DNA of 64,000 bases, taken from Ulva prolifera (taxonomy: Eukaryota > Chlorophyta > Ulvophyceae > Ulvales > Ulvaceae). The notes below the pieces were generated by a model. It made no database searches and was not told the DNA's origin. It saw nothing but the letters and a program-made list of their open reading frames with translations. The stretch lies in the NCBI GenBank assembly GCA_023078555.1, contig CM041196.1, positions 11,178,985-11,242,984 on the forward strand, read 5' to 3'. This document shows, piece by piece, positions 30,332-41,802 of the stretch. Positions within the stretch are counted from its first letter, which is position 1, and the number at the start of each line of letters is the position of its first letter. A program made the translations under genes and the position numbers.

Positions 30332-31349
30332 CAGCTGCCTCAGCTACAGCTACAAGAGTTGCAACAGAAACCTTGATGACGTCAGCTACCATTCCTGTTG
30401 CCATTATACATTTCTTTGAGGCATTTGCAGCTGGCTGGCGTGGACAACAGCCCAGGCATGCTCGTTAGGCTCGGCTCCCGCACACTTGTCTGCCCAGGCA
30501 AGTGAGGCAAGGTTCAATTATTATTTTCAAAAACTAGGTGGTGTATCATTGTGTATGAGTGTTAGGTGTGAGTGTGTCGCTTGTCAGATTTTTAATGTGT
30601 TCCCAAAAGCGTGCCTTGCGTGATAGAACATGGCTTGTAAGAAATTGAGCAGCACACCCCTAATGCTGGCTAAATTATTCTTCTCGTCTGGCACTGAACT
30701 GCAGCTGATTGCTGATTTCTGGCTGCTTTGCGTTCAGCCCTGATTATTACGCAACAGCTGAGCAGGTCTCTGCAGTGGATTATTGCCAACGTCCGAAGAC
30801 ACTGCAGTGCTGGCAAGCAAGCACACCCACACTACGCTAAAAAAACATTTTGAATCAAAGCTTGCGTTGCTGCTCAGCTGTAGGCCAGCCAAGGCAGCTC
30901 GCAGAGACACGCTTTTGGCGAAAGGCACTTTGTTTTGCAGCGGGCTGCCCCACATCGTAGGCATGCATGCATCGCAGCGCTGCCTCTTTGAACGCTTTTC
31001 AAGCTCTTTGTTGTGGAACGCCAGACAGCAGTCGTTCGTCTTCACGGTGCATGGCTGGGCAGTTGCGGTGACTGCTTGTGGCAGGCGTCATATCCGCCTA
31101 CAGGCGGTCGTCATATGCGCATAACACGCCCACCCACGTGGGGTGGCGTGACCTGAGGGAGGTGTACCTAAAAATGACCATCATTGTGGTGTGCGGGTGT
31201 TCGCTGATTCAGAGGCGCTCCTCTTGCCGTGAGTGTCTCCGCGCACGCCTCCGTAACACATCTGCCACGTGTTTCGGCAGTCAATCCTTCTCCTGCAGGA
31301 CGACACGCCATGTGCCGTGCACGCTAATCGTGCTGCATGTGTCATGCAC

Positions 31350-31424
31350 GCTGTGGTTTGGATGAGATTTTGTTTTGGTTTTAGTCTGCTTCCGTGCACT
31401 CTTTTGTTGGTAGTGCTGCTTGTG
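31350..31424 (+). mobile_element. S-family insert S10 with 11-bp target duplication
   Basis: 75 bp: TTTGGATGAGATTTTG ... CCGTGCACTCTTTTGTTGG plus a ~20-nt tail. GTGTCATGCAC flanks it at 31339-31349 and 31425-31435. Confidence 0.75.
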
Positions 31425-31490
31425 GTGTCATGCACTGCGTGGCACGTGGTGTGGCAATCCCGTGATGCGGGCGGCGTGACGCTCAACAGT

Positions 31491-31535
31491 ACATTACAAA
31501 AAAATGAACGGAGAAAACAAACACTGAAACCGCAT
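31491..31535 (-). mobile_element. S-family insert S9 with 9-bp target duplication
   Basis: 45 bp reverse copy (ACAAAAAAATGAACGGAG ... AACCGCAT). CTCAACAGT flanks it at 31482-31490 and 31536-31544. Confidence 0.8.
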
Positions 31536-32194
31536 CTCAACAGTTGTCGAGGGCGGGGTTGTAGTGGTGGAGCACATACGCTCTCTGCTGATACCAGAGA
31601 GATTGTCATGCCATTCAGTGAAGCAGCACACAAATGCTTCCTGTTCTTGTTCCCGCAGTCATGAGGCATCGCAACCAAGTGCAACCCCAGCATGAAATGT
31701 CAGCACACACACAGCCACTGTGAGTGGCTGTGGCTGTGGCTGTGGCACCCACGTCACTCTCAATGACGCAATGACAGCACAGGGAGTGCACTGCACTGAG
31801 GCAACAACTGGCTCTCCCACCAACTGCCCCACCCAACGCAGTGAACATGCAGTGAACGTGAACATGCAGTGAACATGCGGTTGACACTTCATGTGTCTGA
31901 GAATGGAGTGTGCCAGGCATGGGCAACAGTTTCAGGGACAAAGACAGATAAAGTCATGCGAATGCAGAGCTAGCTGCCTCTCCAATATATTCTTGCATCT
32001 TATCCTTGCATATGAGCACACCATGTGAGCCAGGCTGTCAGCTCTGTTTCTGTTGGTGGTGGTTGCCTCCGTGGAAGTTGCCTGTTGCCTGCGTTTGCCT
32101 GTGGAAGTATATGTTTCAAATGCAAGGATCATGCATCAGAGGAAAGGACAACACAAGTATGAATCCCCGTACATGGCAAGGTCATCCATCATCT

Positions 32195-32284
32195 TAGTTA
32201 TTTACAGAAGGGTGGCACGGGGAAGACAAGCACCATAACCGAATCTCCGAATCAACAGCAACAAATGCACACACTACAACAGCA
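32195..32284 (-). mobile_element. S-family insert S11, long form, 12-bp target duplication
   Basis: 90 bp reverse copy including AATCAACAGCAACAAATGC. CATCCATCATCT flanks it at 32183-32194 and 32285-32296. Confidence 0.8.
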
Positions 32285-33175
32285 CATCCATCATCTGACC
32301 AAGGATATCTGCGTCTGCAGTCTGCATGGTGACACTTTGGGACCCATTCAGACCTGGCTCCCCTCATTTGCAGCCACATGCATGCAAGGCAGCTGCATGC
32401 TAGTATACATTGGACAGAGTGAGGGTCATCACACCATCCCATGGTAACTGCAGCTCTTGCTGCATGCCACTGCAGGGTACCCGTGCAGCGGATTTGTTGC
32501 CAGGTTTGAAATGCAACCTGGTGGTGCACCACAAGTCTAACTGCCACCCTTTGAGCACAGTCTAGCTGCCACCCTGTGAGCATAGTCATGGCAGTCAGTG
32601 CCATTCCCAGTGCCCTTGACACCCATGACATGCATGCATGCATGCGACTGCCTTGACACACCTCCTCCCATTGACAGCCTGTGACTACCTCCTGGAACAT
32701 GACAACGGCAGCCCTCTCATTCTGCCCCCTGAGAAGGTGGTCCCCAAATTGTAGCACATGTACAGATTTCATGTGCATGTGAAAGGGCAATCCAGTGACC
32801 TTTGCTGCTCATACACGTGCACATGGACCTGCACACATGCTGAAGCAGTAGGCTGCTGGAAACCCCTCAGACAGGCCCGGCCTGAGCAACCCACACCGCC
32901 GATCACACCCTCCTCCTGTGTGCCTCCTGATGTGCCCCCCCAGTGCCCCGCCAGTACGATCGTCTGAGGGGGGCTTCCAGGTTGATTACCCCTTCGACAG
33001 CTGTGGTCCTGTGCACTCACGGGGTTGTCAATGTCCAATATGATACAGCTCAGCAAATGCAGATTTACTTGACTTTCCCCCGGTGGCGTTAGTGGGTGTC
33101 CAGAGGCACTTTGTGCACCACAGGGTGCATGCATGCAGGTGTTCGAGTGACAGGCAGGCCCTCCTGGCGACGTTG

Positions 33176-36100
33176 ATGGCCAGCCCACGGCGTTGTGGAC
33201 CCTGGCGTACGGCCAGCAGCATGCTGCTGGCCGTGTTGCTGGCAACCTGCGCATTCTCCGGCGGTGTGCTCTCTAACAACCACCGATTTCCGAGACAACA
33301 AAGTGTTGCAGTAGCTTCTGCTGTCCCATGTTACACGATCTGACGGTGGGGCCTGACGAATAGCCCCCACTATATGATTGCCGCTGCCGCCTGATGCATA
33401 GGCGCACAAACATGTACCTTCTTAAGTTTGTGGCCTGTCACATCTGGTGCTGGTTGCCGGTGCTGGTTGCTGGTGTCAGGAGTGTTGTCAGATACTGAGG
33501 CCCAGTGTGAGCCGTACGGTCAGCACATGTGACACGCAACTTCGCAGCTGTCCACGTCCTCATCAGGGTTCAGCTCGATACATTCAGAATGTCTGCTCTT
33601 TTGTAAAGAGGTGGTCCTTAACAAGTGTGTAGGAGAGGCTACGACGAAGAGCTCCACCCCGCCGGCAACAGGCAAGACCGGCACTGGCACCGTCCAGGCG
33701 ACACAGTCCTCCACGACGACAGTAACGGTGACGGACAAGGGCTCCAAGGGCTCCGTCCCGGTACCGGTGGTCTTCCCATGCGAGCACCTGCAGCTCGGGG
33801 TGTGTGAGAAGTGCGAACACGGCCAGGTACCCCCCCCCCCCCCCCCCCCCCCCCCTGTTTCCGCAGGCTTGAAAGTGAAGTAGGAACCTGTCCGATCCCA
33901 GACCTAGAACAGCAGTAGCCTGCATTGCCATGACGAGGCAGTGGCAGCTGCCAATGCGCTGCTGTATACTACAGAAGAGGCTCAAGCATCGTGGTTGAAT
34001 GGCTGACACGTCGGGCATGGTGCTGCAGGTTGTTGTCCGCTCTGGCACCTGTGACGATGGCAACAAGTGCACGCAGCACGACACCTGCAAGGCAGACGGC
34101 TCCTGCAGCGGCACCCCCGTAGCCTGCTCAGCATGCAGCACGTGCAACCCTGCCACAGGGGTATGCGGCGGCGGCTGCCCCCACCCCCAGGTCTGCGGCA
34201 AAGACGGCAAGTGTTCCGGCACCGCTCCTCCGGCCCCTGCGGCCGGCTGCGGTGCACGTGTGTGCATCAACGGCGTTTGTGACAACTTTGAGTCATGTGG
34301 GGCCTGCGAGGAGTGCCGGGATAACGCATGCGTGTCGTCATGTGGGGCTGGCCAGACGTGCCAGGGCGGGAAGTGTGTTTCTGCGCCAGTCCCAACCCCC
34401 CCAGCCACCCCCGCTCCAGCCCTTGGAGGACAGTGCTCAGTCGTCATTTGCACAAACGGCGTCTGCTCTGGGAATGCTTGCCCGACGTGCCAAGTCTGCT
34501 CGGGCGGAGTGTGTGTGCCGAGGACTTGCGCCGCCGGAAGGGTGTGCGTGAATGATGTGTGCCAGGCTACCACGACCCCGGTGCCCACCACACCCCCTGC
34601 CACAACACCCCCTCCGGCCACCGTTTCTCCTCCAGCCACCTGCGGAGCTGTCATTTGCACCAACGGTGTCTGCACTGGGGGCACGTGCCCAACCTGCCAA
34701 GTCTGCTCAGGGGGCTCATGTGTGCCGAGGACCTGTGCCGCCGGGCGGGTTTGTGTGAACGATGTGTGTCAGGTGGTTACGACACCTTTGCAGCCCACCC
34801 CTCCTGCTCCAACAGTTCCGACCCCAGTGCCATCCCCAACCCCCCCCGCGATTGTGCCACCCCCAGTCACACCCCCTCCAGCCACTGTTTCCCCTCCAGC
34901 CACCTGCGGAGCTGTCATTTGCACCAACGGCGTCTGCACTGGAGGCACGTGCCCAACCTGCCAAGTCTGCTCTGGGGGGACCTGTGTGCCGAGGACTTGT
35001 GCCGCCGGGCGGGTATGTGTGAACGATGTGTGTGAGGTGGTATCGACACCCGTGCCGCCGGCCCCCTCCACACCTGCCGTTCCAGTCGTCCCGCCCTCAA
35101 CACCTCCCGTCGTTCCACCCCCGGCCCCGGTCCCATCCCCTCCAACCTCCTGCGGAGCCATCATTTGCCGCAATGGTGTCTGTACCGGAGCATGTGCCGC
35201 CTGTGAGGACTGCTTGAACGGAGTGTGTGTACCCTGTGCCGCCGGCACGGACTGCGTGAATGATGTGTGTGTGGGAAGCCCAACACCACTTCCCGTCCCT
35301 CCGCCCCCAGTGCCGCCCCCAGTGGCGCCACCAGTGACACCTCCGGTGGTACCCCCCGTGCCACCCACGCCGGACCCCGTGCCGCCGCCCACGTCGGACC
35401 CCGTGCCGCCGCCCACGCCGGACCCCGTGCCGCCGCCCACGCCGGACCCCGTGCCGCCGCCCACGCCGGACCCCGTGCCGCCGCCCACGCCGGACCCCGT
35501 GCCGCCGCCCACGCCGGACCCCGTGCCGCCGCCCACGCCGGACCCCGTGCCGCCGCCCACGCCGGACCCCGTGCCGCCGCCCCCGCCCGACCCCGTGGCG
35601 CCGCCCCCGCCCGACCCCGTTGCGCCACCCCCGCCCGCCCCCGTGGCGCCACCCCCGCCCGCCCCCGTGGCGCCACCCCCGCCCGCCCCCGTGGCGCCAC
35701 CCCCGCCCGCCCCCGTGGCGCCACCCCCTCCCGACCCCGTTGCGCCACCCCCTCCCGACCCCGTTGCGCCACCCCCTCCCGACCCCGTTGCGCCACCCCC
35801 TCCCGACCCCGTTGCGCCACCCCCTCCCGATCCCGTGGCGCCACCCCCGCCCGCCCCCGTGGCGCCACCCCCGCCCGACCCCGTTGCGCCACCCCCTCCC
35901 GACCCCGTTGCGCCACCCCCTCCCGACCCCGTTGCGCCACCCCCTCCCGACCCCGTTGCGCCACCCCCTCCCGATCCCGTGGCGCCACCCCCGCCCGCCC
36001 CCGTGGCGCCACCCCCGCCCGACCCCGTTGCGCCACCCCCTCCCGACCCCGTTGCGCCACCCCCTCCCGACCCCGTTGCGCCACCCCCTCCCGACCCCGT

Positions 36101-37596
36101 TGCGCCACCCCCTCCCGATCCCGTGGCGCCACCCCCTCCCGACCCCGTTGCGCCACCCCCTCCCGACCCCGTTGCGCCGCCCCCACCCCCTCCCGACCCG
36201 GTGGCGCCGCCCCCACCCCCTCCCGACCCCGTGGCGCCACCCCCACCCCCACCTGACCCCGTGGCGCCGCCCCCACCCCCACCTGACCCCGTGGCGCCGC
36301 CCCCATCCCCACCTGACCCCGTGGCGCCGCCCCCACCCCCACCTGACCCCGTGGCGCCGCCCCCACCCCCACCTGACCCCGTGGCGCCGCCCCCACCCCC
36401 ACCTGACCCCGTGGCGCCGCCCCCACCCCCACCTGACCCGGTGGCGCCGCCCCCACCCCCACCTGACCCCGTGGCGCCGCCCCCACCCCCACCTGACCCC
36501 GTGGCGCCGGCGCCGCCCCCACCCCCACCTGATCCGATGGCGCCGCCCCCACCCCCACCAGATATGCCACCCCCACCTGACCCGATGATGCCGCCTCCAC
36601 CTCCTCCTGACGCACCCCCACCACCTCCTCCAGACTCACCCCCACCACCTTCTCCAGACTCACCACCTCCTCCCCCTCCCGATACGCCGCCTCCCCCACC
36701 TCCTGACGCACCCCCACCACCTCCTCCTGACTCACCGCCCCCACCACCGCCGGACTTGCCGCCTCCTCCCCCTCCCGACATGCCGCCACCTCCGCCAGAG
36801 TCGCCACCCCCACCTCCTCCTCCTCCACCTTTCACTGCCTGCCTATCTGACGCCGCCTGCGGCCAATGCGAGACATGCACGGAAGGTTTCTGCATCCCCG
36901 ACTGCAACGAATGCCAGCAATGCGTGAACGACGTGTGCGAGGTGCGCCCTCTCCTTGTCAACACCCTGTACCCCGCACCAACCCAACTCAACGTATCAAG
37001 ACCATGGTCATGAGGGTGTATGGTGAATGCATGTAGACCCACACTGTGCCAGTGACAAGGGTTGTAGTAATTGTCATGGCCCCCTCGCGGTGGCAGAGGT
37101 TGCGCTGCAGCATGTCGTAACCCTGGGTGGGTAGCTTCTGCGGTAGTCTACACTGGCAGCATAGACGAGTCATACAACACCTCATACAACACCGTCTCTC
37201 ATGCCTCTCTGTTTACAGTTTATACCCTGTGTACAGGCAAACGCGACCGCGGTGTCCAATCCGTGCACTCGCCCTACTGGTGGAATGTGCGCCTGCTCGG
37301 CCACCGGGACATGCGATTTCTGCAGCCAAGATTGCGCCAACGATGATCCAACCGTCCAACCAGACCTGTTCCGCGCCTGCGCTGAGATCGAATCAAGCCC
37401 TGCGAGCTCCAACTGTGGTAACAGGTGCACGGAGCTGTGTGGCTTGAAGTGCGGCAGGACGTTTAACTTTCCCAACAACGCCTGCAGTAATTTCATGGGC
37501 GGGAACTGCATGGGAGTGACATCGGTGTTTGAACCGACAGAAACCTTCACCGGCCCATGCTGTTCATGCAACTTTGAGTGCTCCCTGATACCGTAG
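33176..37596 (+). CDS. Gene 1: secreted Cys-rich, proline-rich glycoprotein (cell wall/extracellular matrix type)
   Basis: Four exons: 33176-33263 (or -33302; both GT sites keep phase 1), 33633-33826, 34029-36941, 37237-37596; ~1184 residues. Exon 1 gives a signal peptide ([14 protein letters not shown]). Exon 2 is Ser/Thr-rich and ends with a CEKCEHGQ motif. Exon 3 starts with a CDDGNKCT...DTC...C motif, then Cys-rich modules ([20 protein letters not shown] ... [12 protein letters not shown]) joined by Pro/Thr linkers, then a ~400-residue array of [16 protein letters not shown] and longer [10 protein letters not shown] units, then [13 protein letters not shown]. Exon 4 is a 119-residue Cys-rich C-terminal domain ([21 protein letters not shown]). 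The plan resembles hydroxyproline-rich wall and matrix glycoproteins of volvocine algae; I do not recognise the C-terminal domain as a named family. Gene 2 at 53620 is a paralogue with the same splice phases, the best evidence for the model. Confidence 0.78.
33830..33855 (+). repeat. 26-base poly-C run just inside a 5' splice site (gene 1)
   Basis: Intron 2 starts GTA and then runs straight into 26 C. The paralogous intron of gene 2 has 21 C at the same place (54493-54513). If the intron were retained, the run would encode a polyproline tract in frame. Confidence 0.85.
35370..36560 (+). repeat. Proline-repeat coding minisatellite of gene 1
   Basis: 24-bp units first (PPPTPDPV, then PPPPDPVA or PPPPAPVA), changing to 30-bp units ([10 protein letters not shown]) from about 36180. 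Runs of identical units imply expansion by slippage or unequal exchange. The frame stays open throughout, unlike in gene 2. Confidence 0.85.
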
Positions 37597-37682
37597 GCAG
37601 GTGTGACATCCTCCTACATCCGTTGCCAGTAGGCAAGCTCCGTGTATGCCAGGCATGCATGATATGTCTTGGCAGCTCACTC

Positions 37683-37726
37683 TTATATATGTAGTTACAA
37701 TGGACAGAGGCTGGGCATCGAGATGT
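37683..37726 (-). repeat. Old REL 3'-end remnant, minus strand
   Basis: GTAGTTACAATGGACAGAGG then CTGGGCATCGAGATG is the inverse of the REL 3' end with several changes. It lies between TATATATG and TTATGTATGCATG, an ATGT-type repeat, as expected of the REL target on this strand. Confidence 0.7.
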
Positions 37727-39032
37727 TTCTTATGTATGCATGTGCCAGGGCATGCGGGTGCATGCTCCAACAATCGGTACTCCCAACACTGTAGGCCCAC
37801 ACCAGTTCTGCACCATTTTTAGCACTGCCACCCAGAAATTACGTTCTGAATATTCCGAATTGTTACATATGGTCAGGCTGGCGACATATGGTCAGGCTGG
37901 CCCACGCAGTAGGCACTACCTGGCATCCAATCTATCCTTCTGGTCACTCAAGATGTCGACACCCTGCCTCTTGGGAAGGTCCATAATGTCAATCTGAGTT
38001 GTCCATAGGCCCAATGCACAGGCACAGGATGCATCCTCCTGCGGACACAGGCGATGTGCACCCGCAGCCACTCGTAGCCACCGGGCAGCTTCAAAGGGTG
38101 CCAGCAACTCACGTTTCCCTCGAAGGGCCCCTCCCAGCATCAACTGCTTGTTTGCATGGCTGAGGCATGGGATGCACATGCGTGTGGCATTCATGCAGGT
38201 CCACGGATCAGCTACATGTGGTTGCCCGGGCGACACGTCTGCGTTCCGGGCCACACGAGAAATGTTGACGGACCACCCGGAGCAACCCGGCATCCAGGGT
38301 GATGTGGCGTCTGTCAGCTGCCGATGCAGCTGTCCAGAATCGCCATGCTCACCAGTCTGTGATCCGGCATCCGTTTACACTACTGAAGATCCCTCATCAT
38401 CATCTGAGACGCACTGTAGGTGCCATATGCATGCCAGGCGAGCCATGCTAGAAGGTCCAGCTTATGGTCCCGCCTGAGGGTGCAGGATTGGCAGGGCTGA
38501 TAGCAAGCTTGGCAGGGGTGACGTGGGTCGACCCCACTGCTTGAGTAGTGTGGACTGGCTGCAGAGTGCCTTGCCTGCCAGTGTTCGCCAGGTCGGCGTG
38601 CATGCATGAGGCTCTTATCCGGCCATTGCATAGCGCCTACTGAGCTGACGCGGATGGCACACTCCACCTACGCTGATAGGTGTATGCAACAGTGTCTTTG
38701 TTCTGAATGATTGAATCCGTTTGTGCGGGGTTGTTTCTGGGCCCCCCAGAGTGTGTGTTCTGGTGTTTGTTCTTATGTACACGGTCAGGCCACTGGCAGT
38801 GGTTACCGTGCCTTCTGTATCTTTCTGTGAGAAGCTGAGAGTCGGCTGCCTGTACCCTGGTGAAGCTTGCCCGTTACAGCTCTTGCTGGGGTCTGGGATA
38901 GCCCGAATCCAGCTTTGGCCACACACCACATAACACATCTGTGTGCTAGGGCATCTTTTTTGTAATTCTTCACCTGCCATTTCTGTCGTGTCTCGTAATT
39001 CATCAACAATCTGTAAGAATCTGCGCAGCCTG

Positions 39033-39058
39033 GGCTATCCCTCCCTGCAGGGATAGCC
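39033..39058. repeat. Small perfect hairpin
   Basis: GGCTATCCCT / AGGGATAGCC with a 6-nt loop. Function unknown. Confidence 0.6.
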
Positions 39059-40153
39059 ACATGTATGCACCTCATGTTCATGTTTGTACTATACTCTCCC
39101 AAATATAAATGCCTGTATACAAAACAATATACACCTGTGTACATGTGATACGTCAGGTGACGTCATATGATTCTCCTGCTACAGCTGTGTGGACAATCAC
39201 GCTGGCATCGCACTCCACCGGTCATTGCACTCCAGACAGATCACCAGGGGAAAAAAATGCCTGTAACATGATGCCTGTAAAATGCCTGTAACGTGATGCG
39301 GTCAACGTTGACATGTCCTGAACACGTATCTCTGAAGAACTATAGTTCTATATATACCTCTATATACCTCATGCCTGAGGTGCCCGCATGTTACAAGGAC
39401 TCAGCATGGAATGAAGCTTACCGGCTGCCCTTTGCTTCCCTCAAGTTTTTCAAGATTACGTAGTGATGATGGGGTTGAGCTGCATGTGGCGATGCAGTGA
39501 TGTGGATGCAATGCCACTGGATGCTTTCAAGCAGTGGCCTGCATACTAGTAGTCATGAGACCCATTCGGAGCAACCAGTGTTGAAGTCGCGTTGCAGCAT
39601 TTCCAGGTCTGCCACTCAGAAATAAGACCTGAACATTCGGAATTGGTGCACTCCCGCTGCAACCATGGTTGGTGCACTGGCAGGTTGCAGCTGTTGGAAC
39701 ACTGTGGGATTCAGCCGCATTGTAGCTTTCAGTGTTGCGTCGACGGGCCTGATCATATGTAACAATGCATTCCCACATGCAGGCCAATTGTGTTCTGCAA
39801 AACACACAGCCACAACACACAACATTGCTACATGAGCGCAGCTGATTGTGCCTGCTAGGTCAAGCCATAGCGGCTACACAGGAGTTGGCTCAGAGATCAT
39901 GCATAGAAACATCCATCCAGTGTGTGGGACAGAATTCTGTTGGTCAAAAGACATTTCTCTTGAAGATTCGCCACCACTGGCAGAAGAGGATGAGGTGGGC
40001 CCAGGGCGCTGTACATGCATCAGCACTGCCAGTGGCCTGCCGTATTCTGGGATCTGGAGTGTGTGTTGTTTCAAGGATCAAGGCGACAACTAGAAGGCGG
40101 GTATCCTGGGAGCTGGCGGGCGAGGATCCTGGCAGAGTGTGTGGGAGCTTAAG

Positions 40154-40183
40154 TAGGCTGTGTGCGGCACCGCACACAGCCTA
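40154..40183. repeat. Perfect palindrome, 14-bp arms, 2-nt centre
   Basis: TAGGCTGTGTGCGG and its inverse around CA. It lies 8 bp before a larger palindrome and upstream of the Penelope-like reverse transcriptase. Confidence 0.85.
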
Positions 40184-40191
40184 TCACTGTC

Positions 40192-40271
40192 ACAGATATC
40201 TCACACAGGGATTTGAACCATGCACCACTGGTGGTGCATGGTTGCTTCAAATCTCTGTGTGAGATATCTGT
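40192..40271. repeat. 80-bp near-perfect palindrome
   Basis: ACAGATATCTCACACAGGG ... ACCATGCACCAC pairs with its inverse around TG. The right arm has 3 extra bases and one substitution. It may be an inverted terminal duplication of the retroelement that follows, or an independent foldback element. Confidence 0.8.
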
Positions 40272-40288
40272 AACAAGACTGCCAGAGA

Positions 40289-41356
40289 GTGTATCCAGCT
40301 GGAGCTTGTATGCACCATCATGATGCATGGTGCACATGGCCATGTGATTTCATCGGCCGCCTCCCGGACCATTTCAACGGCACCAGCACGCAGGAGCTGA
40401 AGAGCACGCTCGCTGCAGCGACGCAACGGTTGCAACACACACCCGGACACAGACGTGCCTTTGCTTTCGACGTGAAGAACATGTTCACAGAACTGCCGCA
40501 TGATGCAATTGCCGCCGCAGCCGATCAAGGCCTCTCCATCTACACCACCACCTGCGACACCACAGCCTGGGACGTCCACCTGCGTCGACGCGCCGTGGTA
40601 CCGTCCACTGGCTGCTCCGCCACCCCCCCTGAATGCACCCGCGTCACCCTCCCCCTCCTCCTCCCTGCCCTCCTCTTCGAACTACGCCACACACTCATCA
40701 CGGTCGGCGACCAGGTACTGAAGCAGACCCGTGGCGCCGCTATGGGTGGGTACATGTCTCCGGCAATGGCCATGCTTGTGTGCATCGCTGCTGAACGGTG
40801 CATGCATGCTCGTCTTGGGCCGCATGTGACTCAACACATTGCAGGTTTCAGATACGTCGATGATGGGGTTGTCGTCGTTTGTTTTGAGGAACCTGCTTTG
40901 TACACCGCCGTGAAAACCGCTGTTTACGCCGCGTATCCCGCTGGCATGATATGCGAAGAGACCGCTGACGGCCGCATCATCGACATCCTGGAGCACCGGA
41001 TCATCCTCGACACCACCGACATCCACCTGCTCTTCCGCCCGAAGAATTTCACCGCCCACCTACAACATCTCCCACCTCCGCGAGTCACCTTCTTCCCCTC
41101 TGTGGTCCGCACCGGCCGTGTCTACTTCCGTGCATGGGTGATGGGCGTGTGTGCGCGGCTTCGCGACAACACCTCCGCCACCCTAGACGGTCTTCTCCAC
41201 GCTACCGGCTTCCTCGCCATCTGGCTCGACGCGTCGCATCTCGGCTATTCAATTGCGCACACGCGCAGAGCAATACTGGCCTTCCACCCTGGCATCCTGG
41301 AGGATGACTTCTACGCGGGCAGGGATCTGTTTCTGCGCCTCTTAACGGCTGTGTGA
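40289..41356 (+). CDS. Penelope-like reverse transcriptase, 5'-truncated
   Basis: The frame is open from before 40289; the first ATG is at 40310 and the stop at 41356. Reverse transcriptase motifs: A, FAFDVKNMFTELP (~40460); B, QTRGAAMGGYMSPAMA (~40722); C, FRYVDDGVVV (~40848). This DV.NMFT / AMGG..SP / YVDD set fits Penelope-like retroelements rather than the REL family. Sequence N-terminal to motif A is only ~60 residues, shorter than usual, so the 5' part is lost or in an unseen exon. No GIY-YIG endonuclease is visible before the stop. A hammerhead ribozyme fold lies 387 bp downstream, as is known for Penelope-like elements. Probably a remnant copy. Confidence 0.75.
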   Translation: MYPAGACMHHHDAWCTWPCDFIGRLPDHFNGTSTQELKSTLAAATQRLQHTPGHRRAFAFDVKNMFTELPHDAIAAAADQGLSIYTTTCDTTAWDVHLRRRAVVPSTGCSATPPECTRVTLPLLLPALLFELRHTLITVGDQVLKQTRGAAMGGYMSPAMAMLVCIAAERCMHARLGPHVTQHIAGFRYVDDGVVVVCFEEPALYTAVKTAVYAAYPAGMICEETADGRIIDILEHRIILDTTDIHLLFRPKNFTAHLQHLPPPRVTFFPSVVRTGRVYFRAWVMGVCARLRDNTSATLDGLLHATGFLAIWLDASHLGYSIAHTRRAILAFHPGILEDDFYAGRDLFLRLLTAV

Positions 41357-41742
41357 TGTAGTGGCCGTGTGTCTCTCATGCAGCTGTTTGTAGTCTACTG
41401 TGATTGTCTGTCATTGTCACTGATAAGTTTGTTGTGTTTGGCTGTCCTCCTGACACGGACATAGCCACCTAGGCTTCTCTTTCTTTTCCTGCGTTTTTTG
41501 GGCAATTGGCCTGATTTGTCGTGCGGCTGCTTCCACACGAGCTGGAGGTGCTGCTGAGGTGCGTTTGCGTGCCTCTGCATGCATTGCCCACATTTGCGGG
41601 TGGCGTGATGTGCCTTATCTCGTTATCTTATCTCGTGTCGGTTTTTCTGGGTTCTGGACTTTTCTTCCAGTCTCAGTCAGTCTCGCTCTAGAGGACTGAA
41701 TATTAGGGAATTTGCGAGCTGGTTCGGTGTTGGTTGCTTGAC

Positions 41743-41802
41743 TCACGTAGGCGTCTGATGAGGCCCTTTGGCAAGGCCGAAACATGTTATGCCGGTCCGT
41801 GA
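41743..41802 (+). ncRNA. Type I hammerhead ribozyme
   Basis: All conserved parts fold by hand. Core CTGATGA 41755-41761; stem II GGCC/GGCC within 41762-41778; GAAA 41779-41782; stem III of two pairs (A-U, C-G) with an AT loop; cleavage triplet GTT ending at 41788; stem I GGCGT/ATGCC (41750-41754 with 41789-41793), a short internal loop, then TCACG/CGTGA (41743-41747 with 41798-41802). The very short stem III is typical of ribozymes in Penelope-like elements, which this one follows. Expected to self-cleave RNA after base 41788 (prediction from the fold). Confidence 0.85.

Larger units (their letters stand above)
29118..31178. mobile_element. DNA transposon B1 (2.06 kb, non-autonomous)
   Basis: The left end CTAAAGTCACCTCCCTCAG and right end CTGAGGGAGGTGTACCTAAA are inverted (shared core ACCTCCCTCAG). 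CATCATTGTG, 10 bp, occurs directly outside at 29108-29117 and 31179-31188. A 9-11 bp duplication fits Mutator-like elements, but no transposase is present, so the assignment is tentative. A shorter relative (B2, 51830-52822) shares both arms. Confidence 0.7.
31189..33175. other. Non-coding stretch with three S inserts
   Basis: No gene recognised upstream of glycoprotein gene 1. Contains S10, S9 and S11 and short GTGAACATGCA and GCATGC tandem words (31841-31875, 32628-32647). Confidence 0.5.
37597..40153. other. Non-coding stretch downstream of gene 1
   Basis: No gene recognised. Contains a REL 3'-end remnant (37683-37726), a 10-bp-arm hairpin (39033-39058) and TG/CA-rich sequence. Confidence 0.5.

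Noticed and set aside
34769-37042. A very long Gly-rich minus-strand ORF opposite gene 1 (and similar ones opposite gene 2)
   Set aside because: It is the complement of the proline codons. The + strand has signal peptides, splice sites and Cys domains; the minus strand has none.
38721-38980. An S copy near 38955 (CATCTTTTTTGTAATTC)
   Set aside because: Only the TTTTGTAA end matches; no core and no flanking duplication.
40310-41356. Penelope-like reverse transcriptase as a host telomerase or group II intron enzyme
   Set aside because: The motif set and the adjacent hammerhead fit Penelope-like elements; no telomerase-specific or maturase region is visible.
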